Assembly: GCF_008831285.2 (NCBI RefSeq)
Contig: NC_045149.1
Location: 12,714,629-12,778,628, forward strand
Origin: Nymphaea colorata
Taxonomy: Eukaryota > Streptophyta > Magnoliopsida > Nymphaeales > Nymphaeaceae
Direction of reading: 5' to 3'
Length of the DNA: 64,000 nt
The stretch's first letter is position 1. Every line of letters begins with the position of its first letter. Positions 1 through 11,101 of this stretch are shown here, in pieces. The notes under the pieces were generated by a model. It saw only the letters and a list, made by a program, of their open reading frames with translations. It was not told the origin of the DNA and searched no databases. The position numbers were made by a program, and so were the translations under genes.

Positions 1-1
1 A

Positions 2-2635
2 GAGAAATGTAAAGAAATGATCTCTTGTGATGATTGTATTAAAGCCAAAATTAAGGCTTTACCTTTTGGAAATAGAAATTTTGTTGCAAAAGCACCTTTT
101 GAATTAGTGCATTCGGATGTATGGGGTCCCGCTCCTATTATGTCTAAAGGTGGTTTGCTTTATTATGTCATTTTTGTGGATGATTACTCTCGATATGCTT
201 GGGTTTACTTTCTTAAACGCAAATCCGAAGTCCTTATGAATTTTAAAAACTTTTACAACATGATCAAAACTCAATTTGATGCAAACCTTAAAATTTTTAG
301 AAGTGATTCCGGGGGAGAATTCATTTCCAATGAATTTGAAGAATTCCTAAAAGAAAAGGGAGTTATACACCAAAAGTCTTGTCCCAAAACCCCCCAACAA
401 AATGGAGTCGCCGAAAGAAAACATAGACATATTCTTGAAACAACAAGAGCTCTTCTTATATCAAAAAATGTTCCAAAAAATTTTTGGGCTGAAGCAATTT
501 TAACATCCATTTACTTGATTAATAGAATGCCCTCTAAAGTTTTAGAAAATATTTCACCTTTTCAAAAACTTTTTAACTTGAAGCCAACTTATAAAAGATT
601 CAAAGTCTTTGGTTGCAAATGTTTCATTTTAAATGACAAAAATGATAAACTTTCATCTAGGGCTATTCAATGTGTCTTTATTGGCTATTCCGAAACTCAA
701 AAAGGGTATAGATGCTATGATATTGAAAAAGATAAGGTGTATGTTTCAAGAAATGTGATATTTTTAGAAGAAGAAAATGGCTTTAATGAAAATAAACCCA
801 AGCATGAAGATGACTATTCTTTTTTATGGATAAATGATGATGATGTTGATAATGATGATGATGTTTTGCCTTCTTCACATAATGATGCTCAAAATGAGGT
901 TGAGAATACTCCTTTTGATAGATCTTCACCAAGAAGTGATGGATCACCAAGAGAAGTTATAGTTTATAAGAGAAGGTCTCAACAAAACATCCAAGAGTCT
1001 CAACCTACTCTTAGAAGATCTCAAAGAGATTCTCATCCACCTCAAAAATTTGTTTCCTATGAGTCTTTTTCCCCAAAACATAGAGCTTGCTTATTAGCTA
1101 TTCACTCTCATGTTGAACCTTCATCCTATCTTGAAGCCAAAACTAACCCACATTGGATTGAAGCAATGAACAATGAACTTAGAGCCCTTGAAGACAATAA
1201 AACTTGGGACATTGTGTCTCTTCCTATAGGGAAAAGGACAATAGGATGTAGGTGGGTTTACAAAGTCAAGACTAGAAGTGATGGATCACTTGAAAGGTAT
1301 AAAGCTAGACTTGTTGCCAAAGGATATGCCCAAGAATATGGGATTGATTACGAAGAAACCTTCGCCCCTGTTGCTCGTATGACCTCTGTTAGAGCTCTTA
1401 TTGCCATTGCCTCCATTAAACAATGGTCTATATATCAATTGGATGTCAAAAATGCTTTTTTGAATGGATACTTAAATGAAGAGGTATACATGGATTCACC
1501 CCCTGGGCTTGATTTACCTCAAGGAAAAGTTCTTTATCTTAGAAAGGCATTATATGGCTTGAAACAAGCTCCAAAAGCTTGGTTTGACATGTTTAGCAAT
1601 GTTATGTTCAAACAAGGTTTTAAATCATGCTATTCTGACACTGCTATGTTTGTTAAAAATACTGCTATAGGTATAATTGTGTTACTTTTATATGTAGATG
1701 ATATGATTATTACAGGTAATGATGCCAACGGAATTATGCAGGTAAAAGATTTTCTAAAGAATGAATTTGAAATGACTGATTTGGGTAAACTAACATATTT
1801 TCTTGGTATTGAAGTAGCTTATAGTAGAAGAGGATACTTACTCTCACAAATGAAGTTTGCCAATGACATTATAAGCAGATCAGGTATCACTGATGACAAG
1901 GTGGTAGACACTCCTGAAGCCTTAGGAGTAAAGATGAAGATTGATGATGGAGAAATTCTAGAAAATCCCACTCCATTTCGTCAATTGGTTGGAGCTCTCA
2001 CATATCTATCCATTACAAGGCCTGACATATCACATGCGGTACATGTCATAAGTCAGTTTCAACAAAGACCCACTTCTGTACACATGGGAGCCGCATTGAG
2101 GATTGTTCGATATGTCAAACACACAATCACTAAAGGACTTTTTCTATCATCCTCATCAAACTTGAATATGATTGCCTATACTGATGCTGATTGGGGTGGA
2201 GATCCTAATAACAGGCATTCCACCACCGGTTTTTGTGTTTTTCTAGGTGACTCTCTTATTTCGTGGAGGTGCAAAAAACAAAATAAAGTCTCTCTATCAT
2301 CAACTGAAGCAGAATATCGTGCCATGGCCACCACCACCATGGAGATTGTATGGTTAAAAAGCTTATTGAATGACATTGGAATTGACTTAAATGAAGCAAC
2401 CAAGCTCTGCTGCGACAATAAAAGTGCCATCTACATTGCTAGCAATCATACTTTTCATGAAAGGACGAAGCATATTGAAATGGATTGTCACTATGTGAGA
2501 GAAGAATATCTTAGCCGAACAATCGATATATCCTTTGTCCCTTCCGAATATCAACTTGGAGATTTCTTCACCAAAGCACTTGCTTCAGCACGTTTTCAGT
2601 TTCTTCTTGGCAAACTTTCGGTGATCACACCGTAA
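2..2635 (+). CDS. Ty1/copia polyprotein, 3' part (integrase, reverse transcriptase, RNase H)
   Basis: The frame is open to the left window edge, so the first in-window Met (base 17) is internal and gag and protease lie outside. From that Met there are 872 residues without a stop. In order: a CxxC end of the integrase zinc finger (residues 4-7); a DD35E integrase core with Asp34 (HSDVWGP), Asp97 (RSDSGGEF) and Glu133 (NGVAERKH); the reverse transcriptase with Asp476 (QLDVKNAFLNG) and the YVDD pair near 561-562; and RNase H with YTDADWGGD (Asp723), SSTEAEYRA and the C-terminal DFFTKAL motif. The domain order integrase before RT is diagnostic of copia. It ends 13 bases before the 3' LTR, as expected. 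Every catalytic motif I can read is intact, unlike all other retroelements here, so this is the youngest-looking pol in the window. Confidence 0.95.
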   Translation, partial: EKCKEMISCDDCIKAKIKALPFGNRNFVAKAPFELVHSDVWGPAPIMSKGGLLYYVIFVDDYSRYAWVYFLKRKSEVLMNFKNFYNMIKTQFDANLKIFRSDSGGEFISNEFEEFLKEKGVIHQKSCPKTPQQNGVAERKHRHILETTRALLISKNVPKNFWAEAILTSIYLINRMPSKVLENISPFQKLFNLKPTYKRFKVFGCKCFILNDKNDKLSSRAIQCVFIGYSETQKGYRCYDIEKDKVYVSRNVIFLEEENGFNENKPKHEDDYSFLWINDDDVDNDDDVLPSSHNDAQNEVENTPFDRSSPRSDGSPREVIVYKRRSQQNIQESQPTLRRSQRDSHPPQKFVSYESFSPKHRACLLAIHSHVEPSSYLEAKTNPHWIEAMNNELRALEDNKTWDIVSLPIGKRTIGCRWVYKVKTRSDGSLERYKARLVAKGYAQEYGIDYEETFAPVARMTSVRALIAIASIKQWSIYQLDVKNAFLNGYLNEEVYMDSPPGLDLPQGKVLYLRKALYGLKQAPKAWFDMFSNVMFKQGFKSCYSDTAMFVKNTAIGIIVLLLYVDDMIITGNDANGIMQVKDFLKNEFEMTDLGKLTYFLGIEVAYSRRGYLLSQMKFANDIISRSGITDDKVVDTPEALGVKMKIDDGEILENPTPFRQLVGALTYLSITRPDISHAVHVISQFQQRPTSVHMGAALRIVRYVKHTITKGLFLSSSSNLNMIAYTDADWGGDPNNRHSTTGFCVFLGDSLISWRCKKQNKVSLSSTEAEYRAMATTTMEIVWLKSLLNDIGIDLNEATKLCCDNKSAIYIASNHTFHERTKHIEMDCHYVREEYLSRTIDISFVPSEYQLGDFFTKALASARFQFLLGKLSVITP

Positions 2636-2637
2636 GT

Positions 2638-2648
2638 TTGAGGGGGGG
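2638..2648 (+). other. Polypurine tract of the copia element
   Basis: The stretch ttgaggggggg lies directly against the TGTTAG start of the 3' LTR and just after the polyprotein stop. This is the usual position and composition of the plus-strand primer. Confidence 0.85.
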
Positions 2649-3124
2649 TGTTAGAATTTAAATATTAGACATTATGTAAGTATACATATGTTTCATATAT
2701 GATTTGTATATATGAATATCTATGTATGCATAGGTGTTATGTATTTTATTTTATTTGCTTCCTTTTCGTTTTTATGTATTTTTTATTTCTTTTCTTTTTC
2801 TATTTTTACCTTTTCCTTTTTTGTAAAAGGGAACTAGCTGTTGGACCAGCTTCCAACGGCTAGATTTCTAGCCGTTGGAGCTGGCCCAACAGCCAACTCC
2901 TCCTTCTTCTCTCCCTTTCATTGTACTATATATATGGGACTGTTGTCCCTTGTTTGGTTAAGGCTTTTAGGCCTCTCTTGTGTATTCTTCTCTTGAGATT
3001 AATAGATTTGGTATCTTCTCCTCAAGTTTGAGGTTTGGTTGTGTATTACCTATTGAAGTTGTTGGGATCTTCAAGAGTGTATCTCTTGAAGCATTTGTAT
3101 TCTCAAGATCAGGCCTGATTTACA
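2649..3124 (+). repeat. 3' LTR of the copia element
   Basis: It begins TGTTAGAATT right after the polypurine tract. A TATA-like stretch (ctatatatatggg, about 2926-2938) fits the LTR promoter. I place the right end at the TTTACA at 3124, because the following CT-rich sequence resembles the interior of the gypsy LTR family seen elsewhere in the window. The 5' LTR and left target duplication are outside the window, so the right end is an inference and could be off by tens of bases. Confidence 0.8.
2837..2893. repeat. 57-base near-perfect inverted repeat inside the copia LTR
   Basis: The inner arms are 12 bases each (ccaacggctaga and tctagccgttgg) around a 2-base loop. The outer arms (gctgttggaccagc and gctggcccaacagc) continue the pairing with one G:T and one bulged base. 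It lies upstream of the TATA-like sequence in the U3 part of the LTR, so it would form a stable hairpin in either strand. Confidence 0.85.
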
Positions 3125-5855
3125 GCCCTCACCATCTTTCCCTCTCTCTCTACCCCCGCACCACACCCCCCCCCCTCTTCTCTTGTTGGTGCCCTTGCAC
3201 ATGCACTCTCACTGCTCACTCACTCTCTCGCAAACCCTCAATGCTCAACCGAGTGCCTGCTGTCACCTTTGCACTGCTAGTGAAATAGTATTCTGTCACC
3301 TTCAAATTGCTAATAGGAAAGCAAAATTGCCAAGGGTGATGCCTCAATAGGGCATTAACTGCCTAGATTAGGTGTCTAATTAATCGACGATGCACGTAGT
3401 ATTGTATTTGAGAAGATTCATGCGTAGTGAACCCAATCGTGCGACCCCGGTCTCCCTTGGGGTTAGCAAGTGAGATATGTGAATTGAGATTTATAATAAT
3501 TTAATGGTGTATTTGCAATTGAAGGATTTGGTGAACATTGATGTTGAATTAAAATTGGGGGGAAGCTCGTGCAAACATGTGGAAGGTGAAAGAAGGCACT
3601 CCATGACCTCGTAAATATGGGGAAAAACTTGAAGAAAGGTTCTACGGGCCGATGCAATCTATTGGCGCTTGAGTTGATAACTTACGATTCGATGATCCTA
3701 TTTCTTAACTAAATAGATTTAGAGCGACGTAGACAAAAAACTTATTGTTTTGAATTTTTGCAGGTGGATTGAGTACATCGAGCAGAGCCTGAGCGATAGG
3801 ATCAGGAGCTCGAGGTGGCTTTGGTTTTCGTGAAGACACGCGACAGGTATGGCAGCATTACAGGCAAATCTCTGCCTGGGGCCAAATATGGATTATGTTG
3901 CACTCCCCAAGTGCGGGCTTTTGGGATTGCCAAGAATGTGTTTTCGACTTTTCCTTTGAATGATGTGTGACATGACATGCTTATTGACATATGAATATAT
4001 ATGTGAGATTGATTGACTGTTTTTAAAATGTTACATGATGACATATGCATGCTAGAAATTATAACTACTTACAACAGCTTAGGCAGGGTATTGAATTGAG
4101 TACCTCCTCGACCCCGATTGTGCATTTTGCTTAGGACAGCTACGAAACAATCACGGATCGAAACTACTCTCCCTGGTTCGGCTAAGTTTTCGTATGAAGT
4201 GATTGTCATGGCTAGATTGTTGTGATTGTTATGAGATTTTTGTCTACATTGTGGTGAAATGACATGATTGAATGTACTAACGGTAGAGATACCTATAGAA
4301 TGTGTTTTAGCTAGCCAAGAGTATTGATTGAATGTGTGACCTTCTTATGAAGGCAGTTTGGAGTTTGGTTGCACCAACCTCGTGTGCTAGCCAATCCTAT
4401 TGTGAATGCGCTTTCATGATGATAAATTAAGAAAAAAAAATTTGATTGGAGACCAGTGGGTTATGGTTATACACTTGGGATACATGCCGCCCTCGCCATT
4501 GGTCTCGCCTACTCGGAGCGCAAGCACTGCATGGCCCTATGATATCCTTGTGTGTCATGCTTGGATTATTGGGCTCCCGCCTTCCCAATCTAGGTATCCT
4601 AAGAAAGACTAAGCAACTCCATTTAGAATTTACACATCATTGGTGGATTGCTCTACTGCTGCAGTGTGTACAAATCCATATTGTTTCAAGCCACCACAGG
4701 AGTTGTCTCCCGATTGTAGGGCGCTCGTGGTATGTGTGCGTCTATGTTTTGCACTCACAGAAGTTATCAATTAACTGAAATGAATGTGAATGAAATGATG
4801 TGAATGAAATAAATGTGAGTGAAATGAATGTGAGTGAAATGAATGTAAATAACAAATGTGTTGGTTGTGACTATTGAATAATCCCTACATATTGTCAAAT
4901 ATGTAAGGAACTACAATGACAAGTCATGTGAATGCACGTATGCATCATGATATCATAGTGACCAAGTTACATGGGTAATTCAGTAAGGTCCACGTACCCG
5001 TGTCGTCGTACCCGTACCCAAAATAAGTACTTTGACACTTGGGTACCTATAGATCCAAACTGCTTAATTTTACTTTGATTTAATTTTTTCACCTTACCTT
5101 TTGTTCTACTCTTTAGATGTGAAAATTCGATTGATGTTCATATTTGACTAGGGGGCTGCTTGATTGTCCATATGTTTAAAGTTTTTCATAGGTTTCTTAA
5201 ACACACTGCTGCAAGAGCCGTTGATATATATTTTCTATGTTATTTATTTGTTTATGTTGATGTATATTCTTTATTTGGATACATATTTTCTAAGTATTTT
5301 TTATTGTTTATATATATATATATATACTGCCGTACCCCCGCACCCAAGTTTTTTGAAAATGGTCAGAACCCGTACCCGTACCTATGTGACATAGCATAGT
5401 GATTATGTTTCTTTGTATGTTAGACTCCATATTTTTTAACCCTTATCTTAGGGTGAGGGATTTGTTTGGTTTGTCGTCAAACTGCGAAAGCTCAACCTTC
5501 TGTTGTTTATCTTGTTTAGGTTTTGGCCGACCTAGGCAGCAAGTTGATCAGATGAATCAATTCGCATCTTACTAGGGAGATTTTGGGAGTATAGTCATAT
5601 CGGCGCGTCATGTTTTGTTCCACTGATGTATTGTTTTTGTGTAGACATCGTTGTTTTGTTTTGGGAGCATTTTTTTCATGAGTGTTATTGATAAATGTAA
5701 AGTCATATTGCATGAACTGATTTTGATACATAAATAAATTATTCGCTTCATTGTTTTTTTATTTGCATAAGCTCCATTTTGATTGTTGTGTCGTCGCACC
5801 TCGATGTGTTATTTAAAAGAAAAAAAAATTGGGGGTAAAAAGTCGGGGTGTGACA
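3125..5855 (+). repeat. Gypsy LTR, family A, 3' remnant split by the copia insertion
   Basis: It is homologous to the LTRs at 52,728 and 58,940. Shared blocks include the CT-rich start, 'gacaggtatggcagcatt..aggcaaatctctgcctggggcc' near 3,843, 'gtattgaattgagtacctcctcgaccccgatt' near 4,090, the cross-hybridising block near 4,450-4,760, and the end '..gggtaaaaagtcggggtgtgaca' at 5,855. It lacks the usual 5' end TGTAACAC. The simplest reading is that the copia element at 1-3,124 inserted into it and its 5' part lies left of the window. No coding potential. Confidence 0.75.
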
Positions 5856-6301
5856 AAAAGCCTGACGTTTCTAGAAGCTGATTTATCATAGCAATTTTCA
5901 TAAGCACTAATATCCTGCTTCCCAAGCAGTTTCCTTGAATTTCCCAAGAAAGGTAGAAGCTTAATGTAACCATGATCTAGTGTATATCTGCCTTTTCAGA
6001 CCTAGATGCAAACTGCAAAGTTGGTATGAAACAGTTGAAAGCTTCTTTACCACTAAAAGAGTTATGGATATCCTCTTTAGCTGCTTAACCATTAATAATA
6101 AGTAGAAAACCACATTTCTAAAAGTGAATGTAATTTCATGCAATTCTATTTCTAGAGGTTCAACTTTAATCTTATTGCAGGCTGAAAGTGGAGAAATATA
6201 TGTCTTATTATGCACTTGCATGTCTTCATGGGTTCGACACTCGCTTACGTGTTTTTCCTTCATCATTCATGTGAAAAATTTATGTTTGACAAGGTAGAAA
6301 C
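5856..6301. other. Host DNA between two insertions, probable GSH1 intron
   Basis: This is unique-looking AT-rich sequence between the gypsy LTR end and the copia element. The GAAAC target duplication at 6,297-6,301 and 11,378-11,382 shows it was once continuous with 11,378 onward, so it belongs to the same intron. I found no GSH1 exon in it on the minus strand. Confidence 0.5.
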
Positions 6302-6583
6302 TGTTAAGTTTGTGCGCCCAGGATCGGGTCTGTCCAGACGACCCGATCCAATTCTTTTATATTCACATGCCCAAATATACTAGGCGGTGGCATACTTGTA
6401 ATTTTTTACATATTTTTGTACAAACTGTTGTAATCTGATTAGGTTATCTTAATAACAATGATTAAAGATTGCAGTGTGATTTTTTCACGCCAACTGCACC
6501 TTCTCTTCCATCAGCTTCTACCTTCTCTACTCAATCACTCTTGTTTCAGGCCGGAGAGACACAGATTTCTGGAAAATCTTACA
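6302..6583 (+). repeat. 5' LTR of the inactive copia element
   Basis: It starts TGTTAAGTTTGTGCGCCC and ends GGAAAATCTTACA, and matches the 3' LTR in length without indels. The sequence right after it (tggtttgccctaattcc) is not the usual TGGTATCAGAGC primer-binding site. A short repeat (tttgccctaattccagta, near 6,588 and 6,631) begins there instead. Confidence 0.93.
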
Positions 6584-6827
6584 TGGTTTGCCCTAATTCC
6601 AGTATTTGCCCTAAATCCTATTTCTGGCGTGATTTGCCCTAATTCCAGTACTTGCCCTAAATTCTACCTCTGTGTTATCTGCCCTAATTATGTTCCATTT
6701 AATTTCTACATCACATAATCCTAATCTCCTTTGTCCTAATTCTGTCCAAACCCCAAACCAAACCATTACACAAAATACCTAACCCATTCCATTATTCCTC
6801 TTCGATTTCTGCTCTCATTATTCAGCC

Positions 6828-7517
6828 ATGAACCAGCGAACTCCTCTCTCTTATCCTCCAGTTTTCTCTCCCAACTTATCTCCCAAAAACTGAATCACAG
6901 CAACTATTTGACTTGGAAACGTCAAATAGTCCCATTTATTAAGAGCCATCGACTCTATGGACATATCGATGGCACCACCCCAGCACCTCCAAAGTGCATC
7001 GACCGTGAAGTGAAGAGGACTGTAGTGGCAGATCAAGCTACTGGGACTTCGGCTCAGATTTGAGTATGAAACTCTTACTGAAAACAACCCTGAGTATGAA
7101 GTTTGGCTGGCTCACGACCAGTCTCTTGTTGCCAACATTACTTCTACTCTGTCAGAGGAAATAGTGGGAGGCGTTGATGATGATTTAACAGCCCTAGAGT
7201 TGTGGTCTATGCTTGCCACAACGTACTCTCAAGTATCGGAAGCACGATTTCTACAATTAAAAAGGTAGTTTCAGGACATCAAGCACGGGACGCGTACAGT
7301 TTTGGAATATTTAAATGAAATAAAAAATGTAAGCGACCAGCTTGCTGTCATTGGACATCTGGTCAGTGACAAGGACAAGGTGCAGCAAGCTTTAAGTGGA
7401 CTGGGAACAGATTTTGACATATTTTGCACAGCTTTGGAAGTTCTACCTGTCCTCCCATCCTTTGAAGATCTGAAGGCCAAGTTATTTCAGCACGAAGCTA
7501 GTCGTGTACAGCGATAG
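6828..7517 (+). pseudogene. Copia gag remnant
   Basis: The probable start ATG is at 6,828. After 21 codons it meets a stop, and the gag-like reading resumes in another frame from about 6,888 (LNHSNYLTWKRQIVPF..GHIDGTTPAPP, the usual N-terminal copia gag motif). Further stops follow near 7,062 and 7,266 before the block EYLNEIKNVSDQLAVIGH..ALSGLGTDFD, typical of the gag helical region. At least one frameshift and three stops make it non-functional. Confidence 0.85.
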
Positions 7518-7520
7518 AAC

Positions 7521-8321
7521 TTGATTCCTTCCAGCAGTCACAATATACTGATTACAAGGACACACGCATTGCAAGGGAATCGCACCCGTCCTTGGACTCC
7601 TCAGGCAGGAATGGGAAGAGGTATTCTCCCAACACCAGCAGGCATGAATACTACATCTACCACACCTAGAAGGGTTCCTACTTGCTTCTATTGCAACAAA
7701 AGGGGGCATGTAAAATCAGAATGTTGGCACAATCCTCAGAACAAAAATAACCAGATCAGGCATGAGAACAAGGCAGCAGCAGGGTCAGCTTCATCATCAT
7801 CCGGCTCAAATGCGACATCAAATATTTCAGCAAACGTGCAGCAGCTTTTAATGACAGTGCTATCTAAACTCCACTTGAAACAAAATGAGCAAGGAGAATG
7901 GTATGTGGACTCTGGAGCAGCAGCCCATGTTACTGGTGACACAGGTAATCTCTCTAGTGTTTTCCCTTATTTATATCAAGGCTCAATTGTCACGGGAGAT
8001 GGTTCCCATCACACAATATCGCACATTGGAAATGCACAAATATCTATGGGTCGTTCTTCCATACCATTAAAGAATGTCCTTGTTGTTCCAAATGTCAAGA
8101 AAAATATTATCTCAGTGTTCAAACTTATTTATGATACTCATTCCTCTGTTGAATTCACACCATCTTCTGTTTATGTCAAGGATGCTCGAACCAAGAAGAC
8201 ATTCACTGAGGGCACTCGCAAAGGAGATATGTATGTCCTTGAAGAAGCTCCAAAGATGTCAAAACCTTACCTTTCAGATTCATCTTTTCCAAGTGCTAGT
8301 GAAGTTAATGTCAGAGTATAA
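7521..8321 (+). pseudogene. Copia nucleocapsid zinc knuckle and protease region
   Basis: This open segment of 266 residues contains a CCHC zinc knuckle (CFYCNKRGHVKSEC, about 7,680-7,721), a low-complexity Ser-rich linker, and the aspartic protease active site WYVDSGAAAHVTGD near 7,900. It continues the gag frame after the stop at 7,515. It stays open but is cut off from gag by that stop and ends before the integrase zinc finger. Confidence 0.85.
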
Positions 8322-8333
8322 TAAGTCGTCCAT

Positions 8334-9180
8334 TTGGCACGGCGGTTAGTTCACTGTAGTCAGTCTTTTGTTCGAAGTCTTGTTGCAGACGGGCTCTTAG
8401 ATAAGTCCAGTCTGAATTCAGTTAGTGAGTCCAGCATGTGCTCGAGTTGTCACATATGTAAAAGTCATGCCCTTCCCTTTCAATTAATCAATAAAAGAGC
8501 TTCAAAGGTTTTTGACACTATATATTCCAATGTTTGGGGGCCCGCTCCAATTCTTTCTTCTTCCGAGAGTCGATACTATGTCACTTTTATTGATTCATAT
8601 TCCCGATATACTTGGATCCATTTCATGAAACACAAATCAGAAGTTTTCCGCTTGTTCACTCAATTTCATGCCTTGTTCGAAATAAATACTCCAGTGATAT
8701 TGTGCATTTTCAATGTGATGGTGGTGGTGAATTTAACTAAATCATGGGATCACTAGACAAATCTCATGCCTGCATACACCTCAGCAAAACGGAATTGCTG
8801 AAAGGAAACATAGGCATATCGTTGAAAGTGCGTTCAGCATGATGCATGACACAGATTTACCTATGACATTGTGAACCGAGGCTTTTCATACGGCTGTCCA
8901 TGTTATAAACCGGCTGCCATTGGCTTTGCTTGATGGCAAATCACCATTCTTTCTATTATATCGGGAACAGCCACATTATGAGGAATTGTGTGTTTTTGGA
9001 TGTGTGTGCTACGTGCATATTGATGTTTCCTTAAGAAACAAATTTCAAAATCGTGCTGTTTTGTGCAGATTTATGGGGTATGCAGAAATTTACAAGGGCT
9101 ATAGATGTTACAATCCTAAAACTGGGCGTGTGCATATTTCACGGCATGTTGTTTTTGATGAAAGCAGGTTACAGGATCCA
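8334..9180 (+). pseudogene. Copia integrase remnant
   Basis: The zinc-finger CxxC (SSCHICKS) and first catalytic Asp block (FDTIYSNVWGPAPI) are followed by YYVTFIDSYSRYTWIHFMKHKSEV. The second-Asp region is disrupted near 8,700-8,760 by a frameshift and stop. The QQNGIAERKHRHIVE glutamate block follows from about 8,780, then a TGA at 8,872-8,874 probably in place of Trp. The C-terminal VFGCVCYVH..CRFMGYAEIYKGYRCYNPKTG region is readable to about 9,180. Not functional. Confidence 0.88.
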
Positions 9181-9534
9181 AAGGCGCCTTCTGTGACACT
9201 CAATGATAAAAATGAGGTATATGATACTTGGTTACATGCTGAAATTTTAAGACAAGGGGCGGAAATGTTGCCTGAGCAGAGAGAGCAAGTTGCTGATGAG
9301 CCCGAAAAATTTGTCAATAGTTCCTTGGACAAGCCTGCCTTCATCCTCTCAGCCCAATGATCCACCTATAGATAGCCGCTTCTCAGGCCTGGTGTATTCT
9401 CGGCGGTCAGTCCCTACCGCAGCTCCACGCAAATCACAACGCGTACGGCATCCTATTGATAGATGGGTGAGCTATAACAATTTTTCCTTAGATTTTCAGC
9501 TTTTTATGACAGAGTCACAAAAGTCAGCAAAAAG

Positions 9535-11101
9535 GTGGAACCAAAATGTTATCAACATGCGAGTAAGGAAAAATGTTGGGTTGAAGCTATGAATAAGGAA
9601 ATGGCAGCTTTGAATGAGTGTCAGACTTGGCAGATTGTTTCTCGTCCAGATGGTAAGAATGTTGTGGGCTCCAAATGGGTTTACAAACTGAAATATAAGC
9701 CTGATGGTAGCATTGATCGATATAAAGCTCGCCTTGTGGCGCGAGGCTTCACTCAGCAATACGGGGAAGATTATGATGAAACATTCAGTCCGGTCATCAA
9801 GATGGGAACGATCCGCGTAATTATTTCTCTTGCAGTCTCATATGGATGGACTCTCTATCAGTTGGTGGATGTCAAGAATGCCTTCCTTCATGGGATTCTA
9901 AAGGAAGAAGTATACATGGAGCAACCTCCTGGCTACGCTACACATGATCCTCAAAAATGGGTATGTAAGTTACACAAGTCTCTATATGGGTTGAAGCAGG
10001 CTTTTAGGTCATGGTTCGATTGGTTTTCTTATCATATACAACAAGTTGGTTTTCTCTGAAACTCTCTCGATCACTCTTCATTTATCTACCATACCGGGGA
10101 AGCTACCACTTGGTTACTTATCTATGTTGATGATATTGTTATCACTGGGAATTCTTCTTCACATATATCTTATGTTAAAGATATGTTGAAGCAAGAATTC
10201 AAGATGAAGGATCTCGGCGAATTACGGTACTTCTTGGGTGTTGAACTTGACAGGACAAACGATAGATTGACTTTTACGCAGCATAAGTATACTCTTGATA
10301 TTTTGGACAGGGCAGGCATGATTAATTGCAAACCCATAACTACTCCTAGTGTTCTCAACACTAAATTGACTGCCTCCGATGGAACTGCTGCATATCTCAA
10401 TCCTACATTCTATCACAGCATTGTTGGTATGTTACAATACCTCACTTTTACACGCCCAGACATAGTATATGTTGTAAATCAGATCTCTCAATTTATGCAT
10501 GCACCCACGGAAGGACATATGGATGCCACTAAGCAGCTTACGGTATCTCAAAGCTACTCTTGGAGATGGACTAGTCTACACAAGATGCCCCAATGTTAAG
10601 CTTGAACATTGCATTTATACCTATACCGACGCAGACTGGGCAGGAGATCCCGATGTTCGACGATCAGTTTCAGGTTTCTGTCTTTTTCTTGATTCTAATC
10701 TCATTTGTTGGAGTAGTAAGAAGCAGCGCGTGGTTGCTCGATGTAGCACTGAGGCAGAATATAGAGCGATGGCTGCTGGGACAGCTGAAGCGTCATGGTT
10801 ACGCCATTTGCTTGGAGAACTCAGCCTTCCTATTGTTCAGTCATCGTTACTATGTGACAACCAAAGTGCGATAAAAATTGTCTTCAACCCCGTTCTACAT
10901 AATCGCACCAAACACATAGAGTTTGATCAACACTTCATCCGTCAGAAGGTTGAAGAAGTCGAGATCTTGCCTACTTATGTACCCACCAGTGAACAAGTAG
11001 CTGACCTCTTCACCAAAGGACTCACAGGACAACACTTCTGGGAATTGAAGAACAAGTTATGCATGATCAAATCTCATGCACAACTTGAGAGGGGCTGTTA
11101 A
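9535..11101 (+). pseudogene. Copia reverse transcriptase and RNase H remnant
   Basis: RT begins CWVEAMNKEMAALNECQTW and includes GSKWVYKLKYKPDGSIDRYKAR. The first catalytic motif reads QLVDVKNAFLHG, one residue longer than the family's QLDVKNAF (an extra gtg near 9,865). A stop at about 10,057-10,059 interrupts it before the YVDDIVITG motif near 10,120. A frameshift lies between about 10,499 and 10,599. RNase H follows with YTDADWAGDPDVRRSVSG, CSTEAEYRAMA, LLCDNQSAI and DLFTKGL, ending about 20 bases before the polypurine tract. Confidence 0.9.
11083..11095 (+). other. Polypurine tract of the inactive copia element
   Basis: The stretch cttgagaggggc directly precedes the TGTTAAG start of the 3' LTR. 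Confidence 0.75.

Noticed and set aside
5310-5340. Short TA tract in the gypsy LTR as a promoter TATA box
   Set aside because: It is a simple (TA)n run within a decayed LTR, with no leader or other promoter features.
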